DNA of 64,000 bases, from assembly GCF_006716485.1 (NCBI RefSeq), contig NZ_VFPD01000001.1, forward strand, positions 3,082,008-3,146,007, in the 5' to 3' direction. The notes under the pieces are model-generated. The model did no database searches, was not told the origin of the DNA, and was given only the letters and a program-made list of their open reading frames with translations. Below, piece after piece: positions 20,235 through 28,522 of this stretch (its first letter is position 1; every line of letters begins with the position of its first letter). The position numbers were made by a program, and so were the translations under genes. Origin of the DNA: Chryseobacterium aquifrigidense (GTDB taxonomy: Bacteria; Bacteroidota; Bacteroidia; Flavobacteriales; Weeksellaceae).

Positions 20235-20284
20235 TTTTCTATAATTCGTGAATAATAAACATTTAATTATTAAAATAATAAATT

Positions 20285-20875
20285 ATGAAAAAACTTATTT
20301 TAACAGGAATATTAGCCGTAGCAGGCTTAACAGCAACTGCCAACGCTCAGATTCAAAAAGGTAATTGGATGGTAGGGGGTAACCTTGTAGGGGCAAATTT
20401 TGGTTTAAATGAAGGTGCGGGATACAACTTTGCAATTCAGCCAAAAGGAGCATATTTCATTGAAGATAATATCGCAGTTGGGGGATACGTAGATTTAGGT
20501 TTCAAAGGAGCTAAAGATGCACCCACTACTTTTACATACAATGTAGGAGCATTAGGACGTTACTATCTTAACCCGGGAGAGCAAGGAGTAAACAACTTAC
20601 TACACCACGGAAGATGGTTTTTCGAAGGTAATGTAGGTGTTGGAGGAATGTCAATCTCTAAAGGAGGTTCTTCATCTAACGGACTTAACTTCGGATTCGG
20701 ACCTGGTTATTCTTACTTTATCACTCCAAACATCGGATTGGAAGGTTTAGTGAAATATGATGCAAACGCGGGATTCGGAAGCGGTGGATATACTAACAAA
20801 ATTACTTTTGGTTTAGGATTCCAGATTTACCTTCCAACGTCTAAAGCGAAACAAATCATCAACGACGTTAAGTAA
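20285..20875 (+). CDS. Small outer-membrane beta-barrel protein
   Basis: 196 residues. A signal peptide of ~21 residues ends TANAQ. The mature part is Gly- and aromatic-rich with short alternating strands (NWMVGGNLVGANFGL, ITFGLGFQIYL), consistent with an eight-stranded OmpW/OmpA-like barrel. Function is not evident. It stands alone behind a sigma-54-like promoter and a strong terminator; the regular codon pattern suggests good expression. Confidence 0.82.
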   Translation: MKKLILTGILAVAGLTATANAQIQKGNWMVGGNLVGANFGLNEGAGYNFAIQPKGAYFIEDNIAVGGYVDLGFKGAKDAPTTFTYNVGALGRYYLNPGEQGVNNLLHHGRWFFEGNVGVGGMSISKGGSSSNGLNFGFGPGYSYFITPNIGLEGLVKYDANAGFGSGGYTNKITFGLGFQIYLPTSKAKQIINDVK

Positions 20876-20898
20876 TCACAATACTTATAAAAAAATGA

Positions 20899-20932
20899 AA
20901 GCGCCCCGAAAAATAAATTTCGGGGCGCTTTT
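20899..20932. terminator. Strong GC-rich bidirectional terminator
   Basis: AAGCGCCCCGAAA and TTTCGGGGCGCTT pair perfectly around an 8-nt loop with A and T flanks. It serves the barrel gene and the convergent peroxiredoxin gene. Confidence 0.92.
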
Positions 20933-20970
20933 CGTACAAATTAAAACTAAACTATAAAAAATCAAATAAA

Positions 20971-21606
20971 TCATGTATTGGGTTGAGGAGTATATCTCAG
21001 ATACGGCTTTATTTCCGTTACCCCTTTTGGGAATATCTTCCGTGCTTCTTCTGTAGAAATCGTTGGCGGAACAATGACATCTTCTCCAGATTCCCAATTC
21101 ACGGGAGTAGCCACACGATAGTTATCCACAAGCTGCAAGGAATCCAGCACTCTGAGGATTTCGTCAAAATTTCTTCCTGTAGAGGCCGGATAGGTAATAA
21201 TCAGTCTTACTTTTTTGGAAGGATCAATAATAAGAAGAGACCGTACTGTAGCCGTAGCTGAAGCATTGGGATGGATAAAATCATACAGTTCTGAAACTTT
21301 TCTGTCCTTATCAGCAATAATGGGAAACTTTACTATGGTATTCTGAGTCTCATTAATGTCTTTCACCCAGTTTTGATGGTCTTCTACACCATCTACACTC
21401 AGGGCAATTACTTTTGTATTTCTGGCATCAAACTCAGACTGAAGTTTGGCGGTATATCCCAATTCCGTAGTGCATACCGGCGTATAATCTGCAGGATGCG
21501 AAAACAGAATTCCCCAGGAATCACCCAGATAATTATAAAAATTGATATCACCTGTTGATGATTCTGCCTGAAAGTTGGGTGCTGTATCTCCTAGTTTGAT
21601 TGACAT
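20971..21606 (-). CDS. Peroxiredoxin, Prdx6 (1-Cys) type
   Basis: 211 residues. The thioredoxin-like fold carries the peroxidatic Cys in HPADYTPVCTTELG. The longer C-terminal dimerisation part (NWESGEDVIVPPTIS, KGVTEIKPYLRYTPQP) is that of the Prdx6 group rather than AhpC or BCP. It should reduce peroxides and peroxynitrite in the cytoplasm. The promoter has a perfect TTG-N19-TAAATTTG arrangement with the -7 box inside a palindrome, suggesting control by a dimeric redox regulator. Confidence 0.93.
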   Translation of the reverse strand: MSIKLGDTAPNFQAESSTGDINFYNYLGDSWGILFSHPADYTPVCTTELGYTAKLQSEFDARNTKVIALSVDGVEDHQNWVKDINETQNTIVKFPIIADKDRKVSELYDFIHPNASATATVRSLLIIDPSKKVRLIITYPASTGRNFDEILRVLDSLQLVDNYRVATPVNWESGEDVIVPPTISTEEARKIFPKGVTEIKPYLRYTPQPNT

Positions 21607-21622
21607 AATGCTTTATCTTTAT

Positions 21623-21658
21623 AGTCTACAAATTTAGTAGACTTTTTGGAACTGGCAA
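21623..21658 (-). promoter_or_regulatory. Peroxiredoxin promoter with palindromic operator-like site
   Basis: On the minus strand, TTG (21656-21658), 19 nt, then TAAATTTG (21629-21636). The -7 box sits within the palindrome AGTCTAC-7 nt-GTAGACT at 21623-21643, so a dimeric protein bound there would block RNA polymerase. Confidence 0.65.
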
Positions 21659-21700
21659 ATTTTTTGATGAAAATTTATATCTTTAATTAAAATTTTATTC

Positions 21701-22588
21701 ATGGAGAAAACCGGACTCAGGTATGTTGATCTTGTTTACAAGGTATTGGAAAATTGGTACATCACATTTGCTGAACTGACCCCCAAGCTGATTGTTGGAA
21801 TTTTAGTATTTACTTTTTTCCTGATTACCAGTAAATATTTAAGCCAGGCAGCCGTAAAAATCTTCCATAAATTCTTCCCGAAGAGCAAAAAAGAAAGCTC
21901 ATTAGTAACCTTGATCAGTGTATTCAGATTTCTGATCATGCTGATGGGAACCTTTATTGCGCTGGAAATAATGGGCTTCAGTGGCTTCCTGTGGAAATTT
22001 ATCGGAAGTTTAGGTGTTGCGGGGGTTATTGCCGGAGTCGCTCTGAAGGATCTTGTATCCAGTATTTTCTCAGGAATGCTGATTGGCATTGATAAGGCTT
22101 ACAAGGTAGGAGATTATATTACTATTGGAGCCCATTCAGGAACCGTACAGGAAATCGGGTTTCTTACCACGAAAATCCTTACCGATGACGGAAAGAAAGC
22201 ATATATTCCCAACCAGGTTGTTTTTAATGCTCCTTTTTACAATATTACGGCTTCTCCACAACGCAGAATTATTTTAAATTTTGAAATTCCTGCTGATGAA
22301 GATATCACTAAAGCTCAGAAAGGGATTCTTGATGTAGTTAAAAATCTCGATAATGTGGATAAGCTGGATACTGTAGAAGTAATTTTTACAGATTTAAAAC
22401 AGGGTGCATTTAATCTTCAGGTAAAATTCTGGATAAAAGTAGGGGCCAATCTGGCGCAGGTAAGAAGCCAGGCTTATTTAGGAATCAAAGAGCGTTTTGA
22501 TGTGGATAAAGTTCAGCTGGTAACGCCTACGAGCATCAGTATTACCAGTGGAGAGACCAACTTACCGGAAAACCATCAGGATAAGTAA
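21701..22588 (+). CDS. MscS-family mechanosensitive ion channel
   Basis: 295 residues. Three membrane segments lie at ~27-45, ~68-90 and ~97-120; the last, pore-lining helix (GSLGVAGVIAGVALKDLVSSIFSG) has the Gly/Ala packing of MscS TM3. The beta domain follows (YKVGDYITIGAHSGTVQEIGFLTTKI, AYIPNQVVFNAPFYN), then the alpha/beta vestibule. It releases solutes on hypo-osmotic shock from the inner membrane. Single gene, divergent from the peroxiredoxin, closed by a hairpin. Confidence 0.92.
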   Translation: MEKTGLRYVDLVYKVLENWYITFAELTPKLIVGILVFTFFLITSKYLSQAAVKIFHKFFPKSKKESSLVTLISVFRFLIMLMGTFIALEIMGFSGFLWKFIGSLGVAGVIAGVALKDLVSSIFSGMLIGIDKAYKVGDYITIGAHSGTVQEIGFLTTKILTDDGKKAYIPNQVVFNAPFYNITASPQRRIILNFEIPADEDITKAQKGILDVVKNLDNVDKLDTVEVIFTDLKQGAFNLQVKFWIKVGANLAQVRSQAYLGIKERFDVDKVQLVTPTSISITSGETNLPENHQDK

Positions 22589-22607
22589 CAAAATAGATAT
22601 AAAATAA

Positions 22608-22636
22608 AGATCATCTCAAACTGAGGTGGTCTTTTA
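22608..22636 (+). terminator. Terminator after mscS-like gene
   Basis: AGATCATCTCA-aac-TGAGGTGGTCT followed by TTT; one G-T wobble in the stem. Confidence 0.75.
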
Positions 22637-22651
22637 TATTGGTTGCTAAGC

Positions 22652-22684
22652 AAACCTAACAGGTTTTTGAAACCTGTTAGGTTT
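22652..22684. repeat. Perfect palindromic repeat AAACCTAACAGGTTT
   Basis: A 15-bp arm, AAACCTAACAGGTTT, is repeated as its exact reverse complement after a 3-nt loop. Sequences of this kind are common intergenic palindromes in flavobacterial genomes. It lacks a T-tract, so it is probably a dispersed repeat rather than a terminator. Confidence 0.7.
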
Positions 22685-22740
22685 ACGATAACACAATTCT
22701 CACTGAAGTTATAAAACTTTGCCCTTGCATTTGCACAAAA

Positions 22741-22766
22741 AAACCGCTCCAACAATGGAACGGTTT
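22741..22766 (-). terminator. sucC terminator
   Basis: On the minus strand AAAACCG-TTCC-attgtt-GGAG-CGGTTTTTTT: a stem with a wobble pair followed by a T run, 26 bp after the sucC stop. Confidence 0.8.
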
Positions 22767-22791
22767 TCTTGTTTATTTAAAAAATTTCAGG

Positions 22792-23982
22792 TTATGCTAA
22801 AACTTCTTTTACTTTGTTTGCAGCTTCTTCTAAAGTAATTGCAGAGTGTACCGGAAGACCAGACTCATCAATTAATTTTTTAGCTTCTACAGCGTTAGTT
22901 CCCTGCAATCTTACGATCAATGGAACAGGAAGGCTACCCATAGCTTTGTAAGCATCTACAACCCCTTGAGCAACTCTGTCACATCTTACGATACCTCCGA
23001 AGATGTTGATCAAAATAGCTTTTACATTTGGATCTCTTAAGATAATTCCGAAAGCAGTCTGTACTCTCTGAGCATCTGCAGTACCACCTACGTCAAGGAA
23101 GTTAGCCGGGTTACCACCTGATAATTTGATGATATCCATAGTTGCCATTGCAAGACCAGCTCCGTTTACCATACAAGCAACGTTACCATCCAGTTTTACG
23201 AAGTTAAGACCCGCTTCACCAGCTTCTACATCCATTGGATCTTCTTCTCTTGTATCTCTAAGTTCAGCTAAGTCTTTGTGACGGAATAATGAGTTGTCAT
23301 CCAAAGTTACTTTAGCATCTACAGCGATAATCTTGTTATCAGAAGTTTTTAATACAGGGTTGATTTCGAAAAGAGAAGCATCAATTCCTGTGTAAGCATT
23401 GTAAAGAGATGAAATAAATTTCACAAATTCTTTGAATGCATTTCCTTCAAGACCTAGGTTGAAAGCAATTTTTCTAGCCTGGAACCCCTGAAGACCGATA
23501 GCCGGATCAATAAGTTCATTGTGGATCAAATGAGGAGTTACTTCAGCAACGTGCTCAATATCCATACCACCTTCAGTAGAATATACGATTGTATTTTTTC
23601 CTTCAGCTCTATCTAAAAGAATAGAAACATAAAATTCTTTAGTTTCAGATTCTCCCGGATAATAAACATCTTCTGCAATCAAAACAGAGTGTACTTTTTT
23701 ACCTTCAGCAGAAGTTTGAGGAGTTACCAACTGCATTCCGATGATATTCTGAGCGTTCTCTTTAAGTTTATCCATGTTTGGAGAAAACTTAACACCCCCA
23801 CCTTTACCACGACCACCTGCGTGAATCTGTGCTTTTACAACCCAAGCCTGTGCTCCGGTTTCAGCAGTCAATTTTTCAGCAGCTGCTACAGCTTCATCTA
23901 CGTTGTTTGCAACGAAACCACGTTGGATAGCTACTCCATACTTTGATAAAATCTCTTTTGATTGATACTCGTGAAGATTCAT
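22792..23982 (-). CDS. sucC: Succinate-CoA ligase (ADP-forming) beta subunit
   Basis: 396 residues. ATP-grasp fold beginning MNLHEYQSKEIL with KAQIHAGGRGKGGGV for nucleotide binding; the C-terminal flavodoxin-like domain has FLDVGGTA and INIFGGIVRCDRVAQG, which contact the phosphohistidine loop of SucD. It makes ATP and succinate from succinyl-CoA in the TCA cycle. No sucD gene is in the window, so the two subunits are encoded apart. A perfect TTG-N19-TAAATTTG promoter lies upstream. Confidence 0.97.
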   Translation of the reverse strand: MNLHEYQSKEILSKYGVAIQRGFVANNVDEAVAAAEKLTAETGAQAWVVKAQIHAGGRGKGGGVKFSPNMDKLKENAQNIIGMQLVTPQTSAEGKKVHSVLIAEDVYYPGESETKEFYVSILLDRAEGKNTIVYSTEGGMDIEHVAEVTPHLIHNELIDPAIGLQGFQARKIAFNLGLEGNAFKEFVKFISSLYNAYTGIDASLFEINPVLKTSDNKIIAVDAKVTLDDNSLFRHKDLAELRDTREEDPMDVEAGEAGLNFVKLDGNVACMVNGAGLAMATMDIIKLSGGNPANFLDVGGTADAQRVQTAFGIILRDPNVKAILINIFGGIVRCDRVAQGVVDAYKAMGSLPVPLIVRLQGTNAVEAKKLIDESGLPVHSAITLEEAANKVKEVLA

Positions 23983-24020
23983 ATTATTTTTATTATTTTA
24001 TTTTAATATTTAAAGGTTGA

Positions 24021-24050
24021 CAAATTTACTAAAAAGACACGGAAGTTCAA
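24021..24050 (-). promoter_or_regulatory. sucC promoter
   Basis: On the minus strand, TTG (24048-24050), 19 nt, then TAAATTTG (24021-24028), an exact match to the Bacteroidota consensus; about 40 nt before the ATG. Confidence 0.75.
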
Positions 24051-24113
24051 GTTTATTGACTTAAAAATTAAAGTCTGACCGACTTGATTTTTAACATATC
24101 TTTCCATTTTCCC

Positions 24114-25391
24114 TTATTCTTCCGTTAATTTCTCAGATTGAGATCCGATAAACGGAATTTTCGGAGCCAGGAAATATCCGGTAAGACTGGCAAACAATAT
24201 CGGTACAAAATAAGTAAATCCGGTAAGCGTTCCCAGTATAATTGTAGTACTCATCGGCGTTCTTGTTACACAGGCATTGATGGCTGCCATACAACTTACA
24301 ATAGCCAGCGTGGTATCAACACCCGGAAACAAATTGTGGATAATTAATCCCAATGTTGTCCCTACGAAGAACAATGGAATGATAAATCCTCCTCTCCATC
24401 CGGAAGTTACTGTAATAGCAATGGCCAGTATTTTAAAAACAAGGATTAAAACTAAAAAGTTCAGTCCGAAATTCCCCCCGATTAACTGGTTGATTTCGTT
24501 GTGTCCAAAGTATCTTGTAATGGGAAAATTATAGGCAATAATTCCTAAAATGATGCCCCCTACCAATGTTTTAATGTAAATCGGAAACTGTCTGTATTCA
24601 AAAATTTTTTTGAAAAATTTGACTACAAAAATGAAGATCCATCCAAATAAAGTACCCACAATTCCGAACAAGGTAGCATATAGAAAATCATATACTCCGG
24701 TATAATGATACGCTTTCAAATCCCATGTTGCCCCGATTCCCAGGTGGATAATCAGTGCAAACATCAGATAACTGAAACAGCTTGCTACCAACGCAGGAAT
24801 AATGGCTTTGTAATATTCTACCGCATGTTTGTGATGAAGGATTTCCAGAGAGAAAAGACTTCCTCCCAGCGGAGCTCCAAACAAGGCTGTAAAACCGGAA
24901 GCCATTCCGGCAATACTTAAAGACCTCAGCTCTTCACCTTTCAGTCTGAAAATTTTTCCCAGCCACGTTCCGGTAGAGCCCGTTACTTGTACCAAAGGTG
25001 CTTCCGGTCCCAAACTTCCTCCTGACGCTACACAAAACAGCGAAGAAAGAATCATGGAAGGATTATTCTTAGGTTCCAGTTTTCCTTTATTGAATCTGAT
25101 GTTATTAACGATCAAATGAATTTCTCCCGGATCACCGATAAAATGAATCACCAGCCCGGCCAGCAATCCACAGATTGCCATCGTTGGAATCACCTGCCAT
25201 CCTTGAAACCCGGACAAGAATTCTGTAAAATGCTCCAGTACAATCCAATATCCTCCGGCGATAATACCACCTACAAGGCCTGTAACAGCCCACATAAAAA
25301 AAGTACGGCTGAATACAAACGGATTGAATCTGATAGGTTGATCTAAGAGATTGAATGTTCGTATTAACCGCCTCCTTCTGTGAATTTTCAT
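24114..25391 (-). CDS. ClC-family chloride channel or antiporter
   Basis: 425 residues and about ten membrane helices. Selectivity-filter region: SGGSLGPEAPLVQ corresponds to the GxEGP loop, GFTALFGAPLGG lies on the next helix, and GWRGGFIIPLFFVG near residue 340 is the GxFxP motif. No CBS domains follow, as in many bacterial ClC proteins. It moves chloride or related anions, perhaps in exchange for protons. It is the last gene of a closely packed minus-strand run; its start lies 2 bp from the DUF423 stop. Confidence 0.9.
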   Translation of the reverse strand: MKIHRRRRLIRTFNLLDQPIRFNPFVFSRTFFMWAVTGLVGGIIAGGYWIVLEHFTEFLSGFQGWQVIPTMAICGLLAGLVIHFIGDPGEIHLIVNNIRFNKGKLEPKNNPSMILSSLFCVASGGSLGPEAPLVQVTGSTGTWLGKIFRLKGEELRSLSIAGMASGFTALFGAPLGGSLFSLEILHHKHAVEYYKAIIPALVASCFSYLMFALIIHLGIGATWDLKAYHYTGVYDFLYATLFGIVGTLFGWIFIFVVKFFKKIFEYRQFPIYIKTLVGGIILGIIAYNFPITRYFGHNEINQLIGGNFGLNFLVLILVFKILAIAITVTSGWRGGFIIPLFFVGTTLGLIIHNLFPGVDTTLAIVSCMAAINACVTRTPMSTTIILGTLTGFTYFVPILFASLTGYFLAPKIPFIGSQSEKLTEE

Positions 25392-25393
25392 TC

Positions 25394-25780
25394 TTAAATT
25401 CTGTTTTTAGCAAAATAAAAGATCAGCATTCCCCAGCTTAAGATCATCATCAGACCTCCAAGCGGAGTGATAGGTCCCAGGAATTTAAGATTCATTCCCC
25501 AATAATCCTGCATACTAAGAAAATAGATGCTTACTGAGAATAACAGGGTTCCTGCAATCATTAAAATGGAAGTCCATTTTTCAGCAGAAGTTTCAAATTT
25601 TAAGATATACCCGATAATCAGCAGAAAAAACGCTGCATACATCTGATATCTTACTCCTGTTTCAAAACTTTCCAGTCTTTCCACAGCTAATATTTTCTTT
25701 AAAGCGTGTGCTCCGAATGCTCCCAGGATTACAGAAACCATTCCGTAAACCGCTCCAAAAACTAAAGTAATTGTTTTCAT
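25394..25780 (-). CDS. DUF423 membrane protein (YwdK/YgdD-like)
   Basis: 128 residues, four hydrophobic segments. The opening GAVYGMVSVILGAFGAHALKK and GVRYQMYAAFFLLIIG are signature stretches of the DUF423 family, whose biochemical role is unknown. It is wedged between a secreted protein gene (1 bp gap) and the ClC gene (2 bp gap), so all are cotranscribed. Confidence 0.88.
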   Translation of the reverse strand: MKTITLVFGAVYGMVSVILGAFGAHALKKILAVERLESFETGVRYQMYAAFFLLIIGYILKFETSAEKWTSILMIAGTLLFSVSIYFLSMQDYWGMNLKFLGPITPLGGLMMILSWGMLIFYFAKNRI

Positions 25781-25781
25781 T

Positions 25782-26870
25782 TTATAACTCTTCTAATTCT
25801 AGGGTTAAATATTTTTTTGTTTTATCATCCTGCCAGGTTCCCGAAATTGTATTCCCATTCAAATCTGCTTCTACAAAAGCTCTCGGAATCCATTTGCCGG
25901 CAGCTTCATCATAATGATCGTTCTCAGTAATGGAAATATGATTTCCCTTCATTTTACCATCCCACGGGATCAGTTTTTTATTCTTATCATACCAATAGAA
26001 TGCAGTAAAGGAGCTTGTATCGTTTTCACTTTCACCTTTATATAACCGGCTGATAAAAACCGTAATGGGGTATTTCCCATCTATTTTCCCTTTGTAAAGC
26101 TTATTTCTGAAACTGGTTTTTTCTGTTTTTCCAGAACCTGAGATTAAATTTCTTGCGTAAGAACTCCAATGTTTTTCCAGCTCCTTATAAGAAAATTCTA
26201 TTTCATGACTGTCGAGTTCATCTAATGCTCTCATGGCATGGTTGGAACATCTTCCGGCAACAAAAGTCAGTCTATCTTTCCCGAAGAAATATCTGATATC
26301 TTCCAATGTATGTTCTGTAAAGCAGTCTTCATACATAGCGATCTGGTCTTCAGTTTCCTCAGATGGATTTTTCTCTGCCTTCAGCTTGACCAGAAAGTCG
26401 GCAATCCTTTTCTTTACTCTTTTCTGAATGATACTTTCAACCATTTTCACGGAATTAGGTTGAAATAAATCTTCAGCATTAATAAAATTTCCTGTTCTCA
26501 GATCAAAATTCTTCCAGATAGAAAACCCTTCCGGATAAGCTCCTGAAGCTTCACCATCTATAGCAATACTTAGAATATTTTCAGGCGTTTCAATTTTATT
26601 CCAACTATAAAAATAAAGGTAGTTTGCATAGGAATTTGTTGCTGTAGAAGCCAGTTTAAAAGGGTTTCCACCAGATCCCGGAACATATTCCAGCTGATCT
26701 ACCTGCAGAAATGTATTGATTTTATTTTCAACCCGTGGATTTTCAGGATAAGAGACAACCGGAAAAACGGTATCTTCAGTTTTAGGCTGCAGATTACTGA
26801 TTTTCACTTTTTTCTGCTGTGAAAAACTTAAACCGGAAATCAATAAAAAAAATACAATACTCTTTTTCAA
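25782..26870 (-). CDS. Secreted protein of unknown function, TTG start
   Basis: 362 residues. A signal peptide (KKSIVFFLLISGLSFSQ) is clear. The rest has Cys residues around 183 and 212 (YEDCFTEHTL, AGRCSNHAM), possibly a disulfide, and a C-terminal stretch typical of small beta domains (EADLNGNTISGTW). No family recognised. An in-frame TAG, the stop of the small upstream gene, comes directly before this TTG, and no ATG keeps the signal peptide, so TTG is the start. Translation is probably coupled (TAG-TTG). Confidence 0.75.
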   Translation of the reverse strand: MKKSIVFFLLISGLSFSQQKKVKISNLQPKTEDTVFPVVSYPENPRVENKINTFLQVDQLEYVPGSGGNPFKLASTATNSYANYLYFYSWNKIETPENILSIAIDGEASGAYPEGFSIWKNFDLRTGNFINAEDLFQPNSVKMVESIIQKRVKKRIADFLVKLKAEKNPSEETEDQIAMYEDCFTEHTLEDIRYFFGKDRLTFVAGRCSNHAMRALDELDSHEIEFSYKELEKHWSSYARNLISGSGKTEKTSFRNKLYKGKIDGKYPITVFISRLYKGESENDTSSFTAFYWYDKNKKLIPWDGKMKGNHISITENDHYDEAAGKWIPRAFVEADLNGNTISGTWQDDKTKKYLTLELEEL

Positions 26871-27038
26871 CTATTTTGATTTTAAGTACATTAAAATGAA
26901 CTTGGCCACCAGTGTAGAAATCCCCAGTATGATAAACATATTGGCGAATCTCTTGGAGCTTCTGAAACCTTCATTGTTTGTTTTTTTCAGAAAAAACCCA
27001 AAAAGAAGGAATACGATAGGCAAAATGATCTGCAGCAT
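26871..27038 (-). CDS. Small membrane protein, 55 residues
   Basis: The reading frame MLQIILPIVFLLFGFFLKK..., then a short basic stretch (GFRSSKRFANMF) and a second hydrophobic segment (IILGISTLVAKFILMYL), encodes a two-helix membrane protein. Its ATG overlaps the HMG-CoA reductase stop by one base (TAATG) and its TAG directly abuts the next gene's TTG start. The complete fit between neighbours argues that it is real. Function unknown. Confidence 0.75.
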   Translation of the reverse strand: MLQIILPIVFLLFGFFLKKTNNEGFRSSKRFANMFIILGISTLVAKFILMYLKSK

Positions 27039-28366
27039 TAGTTTCCTCTCATTCTGTTAAACTCATTGATCACCTCATGATGGCTCACTGTCTTATCTTT
27101 GAAATACGTTACAAAGTGCTGCTTTTCTTCTTCGGTAGCGCCCAACTGGTTCAGAATATTCAATAAGTGCATTTTCATATGTCCTTTCTGAATTCCGGTA
27201 GTTACCAATGAACGTAATGCTCCAAAGTTCTGTGCAAGACCTGAAACAGCAAGAATGCTCATCAGTTCCTGTGCAGAAGGTTTTCCAAGGAGTGCTAACG
27301 AGAATTTTACCAGAGGATGAAGATTGGTAAGCCCTCCTACAACTCCTACAGAAATAGGAAGATCAATCCAGAATCTGAACACTCCGTTATCTGTTGTACA
27401 GTGTGTTAAAGATCTGTACTGTCCGTCTCTCGCTGCATAGGCGTGTGCACAAGCTTCAGTAGCTCTGAAATCATTTCCTGTAGCAATTACAACTGCATCT
27501 ACTCCATTCATGACTCCTTTATTATGAGTGGTCGCACGGTAAGGTTCAATTTCTGCAATGGTAACTGCCTGTTTGAATTTAGAAGCAAATTCTTCAGGAG
27601 AAATTCCGCTGTCGTCTTTTAAATCTTCCATTTTACATGAAACCTCAGCTCTTACGATACAGTCAGGGGTAAAGTTGGAAAGAATATTCATAACAATCTG
27701 TAATGAATTCTTTTCTTCCTGAGTAAAGTCTTCGCTGGTAGCCACTTCCTGTCTCAGGGTTTTTCCAAACTGCTCAAGACATGAATTGATAAAGTTTGCT
27801 CCCATTGAATCTACTGTATCAAAGCTTGCTTTCAGCTGGTAATAATTCGGCATTTCTGCGGTCTTATCCACCAGGCTGATATTTAAAATACCTCCGCCAC
27901 GTTTTCTCATGTTGGATGTAATATCCTCAGTGGTTTCAAATAATTTTTTCTTTAAACTGAAATTAAAGAAATGTAATAATTTGTGGGGTTCTACATTAAA
28001 AATAAAGTGGGTGTGCCCCAGCTTTTCAGTGTTGATAATGGTTGTTTTAAAACCTCCTTTGTCGATCCAGAATTTTGCAGCCTTGGAAGCGGCAGCCACT
28101 ACAGAACTTTCTTCAACGGCCATTGGAAGTGCCAACAATTTTCCATCGATTAAAAAGTTCGGAGCAATTCCGTACGGCATATAAAAGTTGGAAATGGTGT
28201 TTTCAGAAAATTCTTCGTGAAGCTTCTGAAGATCTGCATCATCATTCCAGTATTGTTTTAATATATTTTGATATTCCTGGTTTCCTTCAAGATATTCGTT
28301 TACGAGCCATTCGATTTTCCCCTGCTTTGGAAGCTTGGAAAAACCTTCGATTGGTTTATGATTCAT
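27038..28366 (-). CDS. Class II hydroxymethylglutaryl-CoA reductase
   Basis: 442 residues. The N-terminal catalytic region ENTISNFYMPYGIAPNF and LPMAVEESSVVAAASKAAKFW and the later GVMNGVDAVVIATGNDFRA and AYAARDGQYRSLTHC are hallmarks of class II ('degradative-type') HMG-CoA reductase. Flavobacteria use the mevalonate route, so the enzyme is probably biosynthetic, reducing HMG-CoA to mevalonate for isoprenoids. It heads a run of five tightly spaced genes ending with ClC. The catalytic His near the C-terminus (DKTVSHHEV) is present. Confidence 0.93.
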   Translation of the reverse strand: MNHKPIEGFSKLPKQGKIEWLVNEYLEGNQEYQNILKQYWNDDADLQKLHEEFSENTISNFYMPYGIAPNFLIDGKLLALPMAVEESSVVAAASKAAKFWIDKGGFKTTIINTEKLGHTHFIFNVEPHKLLHFFNFSLKKKLFETTEDITSNMRKRGGGILNISLVDKTAEMPNYYQLKASFDTVDSMGANFINSCLEQFGKTLRQEVATSEDFTQEEKNSLQIVMNILSNFTPDCIVRAEVSCKMEDLKDDSGISPEEFASKFKQAVTIAEIEPYRATTHNKGVMNGVDAVVIATGNDFRATEACAHAYAARDGQYRSLTHCTTDNGVFRFWIDLPISVGVVGGLTNLHPLVKFSLALLGKPSAQELMSILAVSGLAQNFGALRSLVTTGIQKGHMKMHLLNILNQLGATEEEKQHFVTYFKDKTVSHHEVINEFNRMRGN

Positions 28367-28440
28367 GATATAAACTTTAATGAGCCGTAAATATAATGAT
28401 TTTGAGACTCTTTTTTGTTGATAACTTCTATGAAAAAAGA

Positions 28441-28471
28441 TTGACTTTTATCAATTTTGGAACTAAATTTG
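28441..28471 (+). promoter_or_regulatory. Promoter of the radical-SAM gene
   Basis: TTG (28441-28443), 20 nt, TAAATTTG (28464-28471). It places the transcript start near 28477, ruling out the upstream TTG at 28457 as a start codon. Confidence 0.7.
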
Positions 28472-28522
28472 AACAAAATTAAAATACAGTTCAGATACAA
28501 AACATATCAAATCATTTTAAAT

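Noticed and set aside
21653..21668. TGGCAA-N5-TTGAT as a sigma-54 promoter for mscS
   Set aside because: Its -12 half lacks the GC, and the same bases hold the TTG of the opposite-strand peroxiredoxin promoter.
28457..28522. TTG at 28457 as start of the radical-SAM gene
   Set aside because: It lies upstream of the predicted transcript start set by the TTG-N20-TAAATTTG promoter; the ATG at 28523 gives the family N-terminus.
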